This document shows positions 35,201 through 39,794 of a stretch of DNA of 39,794 nucleotides, piece after piece. Position 1 is the first letter of the stretch. Every line of letters starts with the position of its first letter. Made by a program: the position numbers and the translations under genes. Source of the DNA: a virus; IMG/VR virus record IMGVR_UViG_3300042691_040033, positions 1-39,794 of that record; one strand, written 5' to 3'. The notes beneath the pieces were generated by a model. That model did no database searches. It was not told the origin of the DNA and saw nothing but the letters and a program-made list of their open reading frames with translations.

Positions 35201-36067
35201 GCTGTACATTTCTTTTATCTTCTGATAACCTTTCTCGACAATAGCATCATCAACATCTGAAAACTGTCCAGGATTTCCGTTTGTTGTCTGTATTTTGACT
35301 CTTGATTTGTACATATGCGGAGCAGCCAATAGGGTCGCCATCGGCAACTCGCTCAATACACTATATTTATATGGATAGAACTCAAGATTGATTACAAAGT
35401 TACCTTTATAAGAATCGTATCGAGCATTGAAACTTTGAAGCATCAATGCTAGTCTAACCGCCTTGCCGAAATAACCCTTTATTGTTAGATAAAATAAAGG
35501 ATACGGCATATTGAAAAATGTGGCATAAGGAGAGTTATCACCCGATTCAAATAATGCTCTACCTTTAACATCCTCAAGGGTTATACTTATCGTCGGATTG
35601 AAAGCGGTGTTTTGCCTTATATTGATATAGGTTATACCGAGAAGACCATTATCAACCGCGCCTGGTTTTCCATAAGAGTTTATGGTTTGACGAATATAAT
35701 AATCGTTATCTTTCTGAGGGTTCTTAATTGAATTGGAAACAGGCTGATTTACGCCTTCACCCTTAATAGAGTCTTTACCGGTTATTTCATCGGTATAACT
35801 TTCATCCATAAAAGTTTTACCACCTGGTTTCAAAAAATTTATAGTTGCAACGGATATAGTTTGTATGGCATCATCAAGTGATACACCAAGTGCTAATTTT
35901 GTTCTGGGTAAAACTTTGCACTCCAAATTTGCATAGAAAACCAAATCCTCTTGCTTTACAAGACGTTCTTTTGCATTTCCATTTTCATCAATAACTTTAT
36001 TCGGATCTACAATTATTATATTATTGTAATCGAACTCTACTAGTATGTTTTCTGTCTTATCTGCCAT
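29237..36067 (-). CDS. Giant baseplate hub protein with possible C-terminal cell-wall hydrolase, 2276 aa
   Basis: At about residues 1970-2030 the pattern SYSCTLNMMGNALIQPTMYF, then FTGPYMILEVNHTIEPGDFTTS, is typical of hub proteins of contractile tails (gp27/gpD type), where a pG-like turn is followed by G-x-Y-x-I-x-x-V-x-H. The extreme C-terminus (about 2130-2250) has VVFAALYLESGTETG then YENNFSGVELNENWG, resembling glucosaminidase/muramidase domains in which Glu is catalytic, so a gp5-like tail lysozyme function is plausible. The long N-terminal part is helical and beta-mixed without recognised domains. Its start overlaps the LysM-like gene by 11 bases. At 2276 residues it is far larger than T4 gp27 plus gp5. 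The hub role is likely; the hydrolase role is tentative. Confidence 0.8.
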   Translation of the reverse strand: MADKTENILVEFDYNNIIIVDPNKVIDENGNAKERLVKQEDLVFYANLECKVLPRTKLALGVSLDDAIQTISVATINFLKPGGKTFMDESYTDEITGKDSIKGEGVNQPVSNSIKNPQKDNDYYIRQTINSYGKPGAVDNGLLGITYINIRQNTAFNPTISITLEDVKGRALFESGDNSPYATFFNMPYPLFYLTIKGYFGKAVRLALMLQSFNARYDSYKGNFVINLEFYPYKYSVLSELPMATLLAAPHMYKSRVKIQTTNGNPGQFSDVDDAIVEKGYQKIKEMYSEYKTKGLIADDFPEITLVQLQDRVENFIKNTLDNFSKQNLTPLTDLDQYQNDLNEYSKNVFYTTKVSWFDKYMDQKNFYVLKETKKRVYTFKTEINTPDKKQNAISELKSLISKYNDILSKNNTVGSNGKYTVNNKEKKLSIPNGISYDTFLIKLQENDVDLEETYRQRGGKNQPTGSDIQNLLNDLISGKYFSSAVITLKDGQIIPEIQNFIFEGNNRFIDLIDRMGKDLKARREEVETELTNALGNLLQDKNNGIGFVPNIRNVLAVIFASGEAFLRMMDDVHTKAWEQRDNKYRKEVIFNKQIANASADNLLTGDVANQPVYPFPQLIVATTGDKNQELYEIRYPGDPDIIDRTKAYLFDVWAEVEFVEEFIKGLIERTLPPADPTENMNQSTDIMRTTLNSIEFPISNVVFSNKEEVKYFYEIYERVIFISNFSKLSRAQGSNADESKILNIIAESESENIIKSLSNDNPFIIEKLKYYNFNSNTFPTILRQFSNGGVGESWQNYIRGIFNTGYIKNLIDNSGFEFLNVDKLGSNISQPQISLPSEQAIIEFISGSTGSNRFDFTDTFPFTNKDWVTTQMANGTTIQDANMALDTRKSLLYNTTNKVIANFSETTSTDVNRPITNFVYKNIDGTGNLNFLGTYYAGRSFDKQFPTEGNLRYINYSGGIRSDQTVSILNTPYFVNAIQEGVKKFRQGDDYPFVSAAYYFINSLPLATLREKYKTYSEGATIDLDYIFATLKKYGAVHKLPYAWVLKIGSVWHRYKKSIEDEVDILDESWKDFPYLTNYDPITSAETRTYNLIINGAQIDIVLQDNNLIGAETSTLMNVGFYPKTINDFNVFYQGFEIIGTYTTVTGSCTINATTMTVSGLNINDLQPGAIISGSSILADTQVVSQISGVPNGDGDYVVSRSQNLNNQNFVVTNYTSTGYTSGNIQDALTSGLTLNYVAQAIINKSESFDPGNPNRDLRIIPWTVTVNTLDGKFTYAIPSEGSLINQTNQECFTNDKLTIEVSGNTSVFNGSVRTFWAAPNFGYFDNSKISKPSPYYYLKQIFSASSIQENFSLNGDSNNYESITDLFSVFEKSVLDGFEQMFLDFSKSIYDYDYKTFSENETETQKSFKNFQMLMRNMMRIPTLSANTAETIITELQSQQLTNIGSYVSNFLNYDIAFKYGNPSRYDRRLFYTFSSLPLIDPYTWNNYTVSSPFALPYSGGNITLANSRFNYPEPWKKLLTYVGFSDIPQLEYKDSGSFITDFFIDMNIAFNVDNIERFAPIIRMYATQKLNQFQSNVIPPPTFSSVFISALATLKDGTTVTVEQKGAEKRAVLRNSVNLTLFTGLYTILPTDTQLINEAIENIYGSTSTNPNDNQYIVSLTINTPAQYSDVPNSLTRSGLNAFYDSMTNYLTQIDDFQGKIIDNLMPKVRFGLPNVTNTSEGQVFSDLQGTQSKVELWESFKALNDKWIAGGDFKNKTLFEDVLLLDRASRNIGDKVLVDVFKLKNKLVNIDEKNSMLNFVQTILIENHFVVMNIPSYVNFYNVQNAVKNPKPKTEGTLEFANTLFGTFLNVDYRESGSKLVCFYSDRPSEVLDLKNNVDFRFRNDAFDLRRASDNPLVENQIDKNDWDKSNRVVGFNVDIGPQNQQLIKSFSVGQEAGKATSEAFQIINQMANLGGNRAASTQNISLYNLYKNRSYSCTLNMMGNALIQPTMYFNLRYVPMFTGPYMILEVNHTIEPGDFTTSVVGIRQPTAALPKVDQNIQALRTNLLKTIIDKNKQNKPIETKDAQGNVITQKDKVVAKANRGKEVSDNPNCTPLTSYGTFYRITPQSKKIAFKEAYNVITSLISSIGIVDDKKLKYVVFAALYLESGTETGFEAYENNFSGVELNENWGNNSTYFSGNQQFFCLSSGGYTTPYAVFNDLNSNVYILLLRWKDRMFNLKDNSAKEITKFWIINDGAVKKNENVYTTMPETSLKDLEEKVQKSINIWNNFG

Positions 36068-36380
36068 AATAGAATAAATAATTATCCAACTGATTTTTAT
36101 AATCTTGTAATGAAGGTACTAAGGGAAATGGAATAGTCAATATAGCACCATCTGGAATATTCCATTCTTGCCCTCCGTAAAGAGGATTTGCTTGCAATAT
36201 TAACCAACCGAATGTTGGAGAGCCATAATACTGCTGAGATATTTTATCAAATCTGGACATGCCAACTTTGTAAATATGACGCTTGTCTGTTGACTTGGAT
36301 GGCAGATTAATATATGGTACAACTGTTTGTTCGCCGTTGACAATAAAATCTGAATATCTGTTATATGCCTGTCTTGCCAT
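36057..36380 (-). CDS. LysM-like tail/baseplate protein (gp53 or gpX type), 107 aa
   Basis: The protein has a LysM-like core: RFDKISQQYYGSPTFGWLIL, then ANPLYGGQEWNIPDGAILTI, matching D-x-I-a-x-x-y-Y-G-x-x-x-x-W...N...I-x-x-G-x-x-L-x-I/V-P. In myoviruses such proteins connect the hub or tube to the wedge (T4 gp53, P2 gpX). The N-terminal YSDFIVNGEQTVVPYI is typical of small wedge proteins. It sits between two giant tail genes, one base after one and overlapping the other by 11 bases. I favour gp53-like because gp6 and gp25 are also present. Confidence 0.8.
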   Translation of the reverse strand: MARQAYNRYSDFIVNGEQTVVPYINLPSKSTDKRHIYKVGMSRFDKISQQYYGSPTFGWLILQANPLYGGQEWNIPDGAILTIPFPLVPSLQDYKNQLDNYLFYYGR

Positions 36381-36381
36381 A

Positions 36382-39300
36382 TCAATTAAAAGTTATTTTA
36401 TTTCTGTAAAGATCGATTATATTTTGTTTCTGGATCTCGTTATTTGGTCCAGGAACTGTTGTATAATCAAACTTCCTGAGTTTACCTGTTGGGTACATTA
36501 TATCGGTTATTCCGTCTGTTAAATTTTTAAAATTGGAAGAGTTCTTAAACTGATTGAATTTAGTTTTTTCTGCTTCAAGTTCTTTACTGTAAATCTTTTC
36601 TATTTTTTCAACAGCTTTCTCAAACTTATTTCTTAAACTAACCGGACTACTATAGTTTGCAATACTACCTTTAATAACAAAATTTATAAACTCTTCTCGT
36701 TTGTTTTTGTCGGTTATAACTCTAGACATCAGAAGAAAGAAGTTTAAATCTTCAGTAGTCTCAATTGGTCTATTATCCGTTAAACGGAAGAAGCAACCAT
36801 TTTCCTGTCTCGAATATGTTTTAACAAAAGCAAAGTAATAACCATCAGCCGAAATATTAGAGTTAAAACCATTTTTTGAATCCATTAATGTATATTCAAG
36901 TCTATTGTAATCCATTATAAACTCTTCGAATGTGTTTAAAGGTACAGTCCCATCACTATAAACACTCGATTTAGATACTCCTGAAGTTCCACTTATGTTA
37001 TAAACCCTTGGTTGATTGTTTTCTAGTATTTTACCATCAGTTGATGTTGATATAAGATTTGCCTTTTGTATTAAATAAACATAATTTTGCTGAAATTCAA
37101 CCATCTCCTGTATTGCTATGGCTATATCATTGTTATAACTCTGAGATAGTAAATCAAGATAATCGTTCATGTTTTGAATAACTTCTCTCATAGGTGTTGC
37201 ATTGGTATCAGTACCAAAAAACGTTTTTAAATCAATTAGTATTGGATTTTTAAGTTTAGTTATATTTGCTTTGGCTTTATCAAACTGATATTTAATTTCA
37301 TCCTCCCATCCTGTTGGTTTACCGTACAATTCTATTTTTTCTATCGGATTACTTATATCCCATTCGTTATACTTTCTGTTATTACTTAGCATCTGAATAA
37401 TACCAAAATTATATGCGTTGTTCAATGTTTCCATTTTATTGGTCACCAACTGAATATAACTTCTGGTATCGGTTAACAATTGATCCATTAAACGCTGATA
37501 AGTAATTTCCCCTGTTTGACCGCTCGCGACTGGTATATTAGTGATTATATCACCAATTGTATTTCCCGCATCATTTGACTGTTGATTAGGTACATCATTC
37601 ACTGTGGCAGGAACTTGACCAGCAAGTATCGCATCAACAACTTGTTTGTCGAGAGCTGAAGTATCTTCCGTTGGTACAGCCCTCTCGTCGTATATTTCCG
37701 TATTTGCATAATAGTTAAACGACAAAGCATTCTGCAATTGCTCCACAGGTTTGGCTAGACCCATACCACCAATGATTTTAAAGTTCATTGTTACATTGAC
37801 AATCATAGGCTGAATACCAATTCCTTCAGGATTCAAATCAAAGGTTATTGGTTCATACGAGAATGAAACACCATCAGGTACTATTTTGGTATGATAAAAG
37901 TCACCTATTCTTAGAACCAATATCGGCGGAGCGCCAAATGAGGTATTAACAGCATCGTTGTATTTTGGTTGCCCATCAGTTCCGATTGTGGGTATTGTCT
38001 CACCAGGTCTAACACATTGATTTAGAAATGTAAGGCGAGCATTCAAACCCTCAGGAGTTGTCGAGTGAAAAGCCGGATTAAAATAACGTATTTTCTCCTT
38101 AAATGTATTATACAACATTGGTACCTCCTCTTTGATAATATCAAAGTAGTCGCACTCGCTAAACAAACTTCTTAATATCTGTTTGCTTATACCTTCTTTT
38201 AATTTCTTAATAACATCGACAGTTGGTTTGGGTTTTGGAACAGGTATTGTCTCAACATTAGGTGGGGGTATAACCTCGGGTTTTTTAACTATGTCAACAA
38301 TAGGTTCCGGATCTGGTGTTGGAATAACATCAATACTTGCAATCTTAACTCTTCTGCAAGCCATGGCATTAACAGAATAAATCTGTGAGTTGCTTGTAAC
38401 AGTTCCAGTCCCGCCTGTTATATTTTTTGTACAATTAACCTCAAAGCCTGTACCCAAGTCTCCTTTCGGAATAACAATGTTCTCACCTCTTCCTGTTTGT
38501 GAAACAATCTTAAATGTTCCATCATCCAAATAAGGACCTAAGGTTGCATCACCTATTTTATAGTTTTTGAAAAACTTTTTAACCGAATCAATTCTCCTCT
38601 TCGATAGTGATACGTTGTAAGTTGGGTCGGCAGGAGCGGATGCAGAACCAAGCATTGAAATAGTTATTGTACCTTTCTTTTCTTTAAGAATATTATAAGC
38701 ATCAACAATAAAATTGCTTTCGTTAACGGCAATTTGGTTAAAGTTATTTTGTATTACATTTGTGAAGAACTCTTTAACTTTTACAGCCCTACTACAATAT
38801 TCAGTATTCTTTTTACAAAAATTTGAGTTTTCAGGAAATGTTGCATTCGCCGTATCTTCCATTTGTTGTACAAATGTTGCAGCACTATAATTTCTGTAAG
38901 TAACATCAAAAGGTACTGTAGATGTTTCTCTTCTTGTATTTGGATCTGGAATATCATTAAAGAAATAAAATCCTAATTCTAAATATTTCTTTTCAAATTC
39001 TTTTGCTGTTTCATCATTCGTAAGCGCTTTACCACTCACATTGTTTTGAACACCCGTTGTACCGTCTTGGGGTCCAATAACAGTTGGGGCTTTGGGAATT
39101 TCCTTATTTATATTAATCAACTCCTCTTCAGTGAGTCTTGGATTGTTCAATATTTCTTGATACGTATAAAGCTGAGATATTGGTATTGTGTTAAATTTTT
39201 TAGCTAACTCGTATATATCAAACTTGACGCACCCCGCAAAGAAAGAATCAATTATTGAATCAATTCTTTCTTGTGGAACACCTTTTAATTGTTTTTCAAC

Positions 39301-39794
39301 AATAGTGTTCATTACCGAAGGATGATCGACTATAATTTTCCAACTCAATGTGCCCGACCTAGATGTTTCTTTGTAAGTGTAAATTGGCTCCGGTCTACCA
39401 AGGAATGTTGTCGAATTGAATGATGAAGAACTCGAGTCACTGAACTTGATGTCATAAGGTGGGAACCACATTACTCTACCACCATTTGGACCCTTCTCAC
39501 ATATTGGTAAATCATCATAAGTAAATCCTGGTCTGCTAGATGTTCTCCAAGCCAAATTCTCGATCGAAAACATGTATTTTTTGGCATGCAAATCTCCTTT
39601 CGCATTTGGTAAAATATTTGTTGAACCCGGGTTTCTAAGCGGTGCAATATTAAGATTGTACGTATTATCGAACACAGAATTTACAAATCTTCTTCCCGAT
39701 GTCGTTATACCATCCGTTTTTTGTAAATCGGCATAGGTATAATATGGCGTATCCTTTGTGAAAACTCTGCAATACTCAATACCCGCTTCTGCTC
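36382..39794 (-). CDS. Partial giant tail/baseplate protein with OmpA-like domain, at least 1137 aa
   Basis: The frame stays open to the right edge of the window, adding residues such as YCRVFTKDTPYYTYADLQ before the apparent GTG at 39675, which therefore is not the start. Features, numbered from that GTG: a domain at about 85-120 (FLGRPEPIYTYKETSRSGTL) of a kind I associate with tail proteins; an OmpA-like peptidoglycan-binding domain at about 318-446 with VSLSKRRIDSVKKFF and GRGEN; a Pro-rich linker (PTPDPEP, IPPPNVETIPVPKPKP); and a C-terminal structural region with VLRIGDFYHTKIVPDG. It is likely a baseplate or tube-associated protein that contacts the cell wall. The 5' end lies outside the window. 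Confidence 0.78.
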   Translation of the reverse strand, partial: AEAGIEYCRVFTKDTPYYTYADLQKTDGITTSGRRFVNSVFDNTYNLNIAPLRNPGSTNILPNAKGDLHAKKYMFSIENLAWRTSSRPGFTYDDLPICEKGPNGGRVMWFPPYDIKFSDSSSSSFNSTTFLGRPEPIYTYKETSRSGTLSWKIIVDHPSVMNTIVEKQLKGVPQERIDSIIDSFFAGCVKFDIYELAKKFNTIPISQLYTYQEILNNPRLTEEELININKEIPKAPTVIGPQDGTTGVQNNVSGKALTNDETAKEFEKKYLELGFYFFNDIPDPNTRRETSTVPFDVTYRNYSAATFVQQMEDTANATFPENSNFCKKNTEYCSRAVKVKEFFTNVIQNNFNQIAVNESNFIVDAYNILKEKKGTITISMLGSASAPADPTYNVSLSKRRIDSVKKFFKNYKIGDATLGPYLDDGTFKIVSQTGRGENIVIPKGDLGTGFEVNCTKNITGGTGTVTSNSQIYSVNAMACRRVKIASIDVIPTPDPEPIVDIVKKPEVIPPPNVETIPVPKPKPTVDVIKKLKEGISKQILRSLFSECDYFDIIKEEVPMLYNTFKEKIRYFNPAFHSTTPEGLNARLTFLNQCVRPGETIPTIGTDGQPKYNDAVNTSFGAPPILVLRIGDFYHTKIVPDGVSFSYEPITFDLNPEGIGIQPMIVNVTMNFKIIGGMGLAKPVEQLQNALSFNYYANTEIYDERAVPTEDTSALDKQVVDAILAGQVPATVNDVPNQQSNDAGNTIGDIITNIPVASGQTGEITYQRLMDQLLTDTRSYIQLVTNKMETLNNAYNFGIIQMLSNNRKYNEWDISNPIEKIELYGKPTGWEDEIKYQFDKAKANITKLKNPILIDLKTFFGTDTNATPMREVIQNMNDYLDLLSQSYNNDIAIAIQEMVEFQQNYVYLIQKANLISTSTDGKILENNQPRVYNISGTSGVSKSSVYSDGTVPLNTFEEFIMDYNRLEYTLMDSKNGFNSNISADGYYFAFVKTYSRQENGCFFRLTDNRPIETTEDLNFFLLMSRVITDKNKREEFINFVIKGSIANYSSPVSLRNKFEKAVEKIEKIYSKELEAEKTKFNQFKNSSNFKNLTDGITDIMYPTGKLRKFDYTTVPGPNNEIQKQNIIDLYRNKITFN

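Noticed and set aside
39675-39675. GTG at 39675 as the true start of the right-end gene
   Set aside because: The frame stays open upstream to the window edge with protein-like sequence (for example YCRVFTKDTPYYTYADLQ), so the gene is 5'-truncated by the window rather than starting here.

Overview
The window reads as part of a large, AT-rich genome of a contractile-tailed (T4-like, myovirus-type) double-stranded DNA phage whose host is probably a member of the Bacteroidota. The phage assignment rests on recognisable T4-type proteins: gp6-like and gp25-like baseplate wedge proteins, a LysM/gp53-like protein, a giant baseplate hub protein, a UvsX-like recombinase, a gp32-like single-strand binding protein, a gp41-like helicase, a T4 RNase H-like 5' exonuclease and class Ia ribonucleotide reductase. 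The host inference rests on three promoter candidates with the Bacteroidota -7 box TAnnTTTG (15105-15112 on +, 17626-17633 and 28226-28233 on -) and on the general lack of Shine-Dalgarno sequences. All genes except one sigma factor are on the minus strand, so transcription mostly runs from right to left. I saw no tRNA, rRNA, CRISPR array or insertion sequence.

Region by region, from right to left: 39794-28275 holds virion genes (a partial tail/baseplate protein with an OmpA-like domain, a LysM-like protein, a 2276-residue hub with a possible C-terminal cell-wall hydrolase, a small protein and a Pro-rich coiled-coil protein). 28233-18185 is a replication and nucleotide operon: SSB, terminator, UvsX, 5' exonuclease, a 44-residue membrane peptide that had to be found by hand, an unknown protein, helicase, NrdB, and a fractured NrdA. 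18152-16098 is an accessory block with a small putative virion protein, a conserved phage protein of unknown function, another unknown protein and a SET-domain protein. 15133-16044 is the lone plus-strand gene, a sigma-70 family factor. 15003-1 returns to virion genes: an unknown virion protein, gp25, two helical-repeat paralogues, gp6, then a run of translationally coupled large tail or adhesion proteins that leaves the window at base 1.

The most notable element is the fractured nrdA gene. The N-terminal half ends in an intein N-fragment, the C-terminal half begins with an intein C-fragment, and a free-standing GIY-YIG homing endonuclease gene lies between them. The split falls immediately after the cysteine equivalent to the catalytic thiyl radical residue, so active enzyme should require protein trans-splicing. 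Also worth attention are a viral SET-domain protein, a phage sigma factor with a changed -10 contact residue together with a recurrent GTATTTAT motif upstream of virion genes (a candidate late promoter), a 30-residue solenoid repeat gene pair inserted between gp25 and gp6, a 1664-residue virion protein with an internal block of membrane-type helices, and an OmpA-like peptidoglycan-binding domain inside a tail protein.

How it probably works together: host-type promoters fire early to make the sigma factor, the replication proteins and the accessory block. The phage sigma may then redirect host polymerase to the AT-rich motif in front of baseplate, tail and other virion genes. Both parts of this regulatory model are inference.
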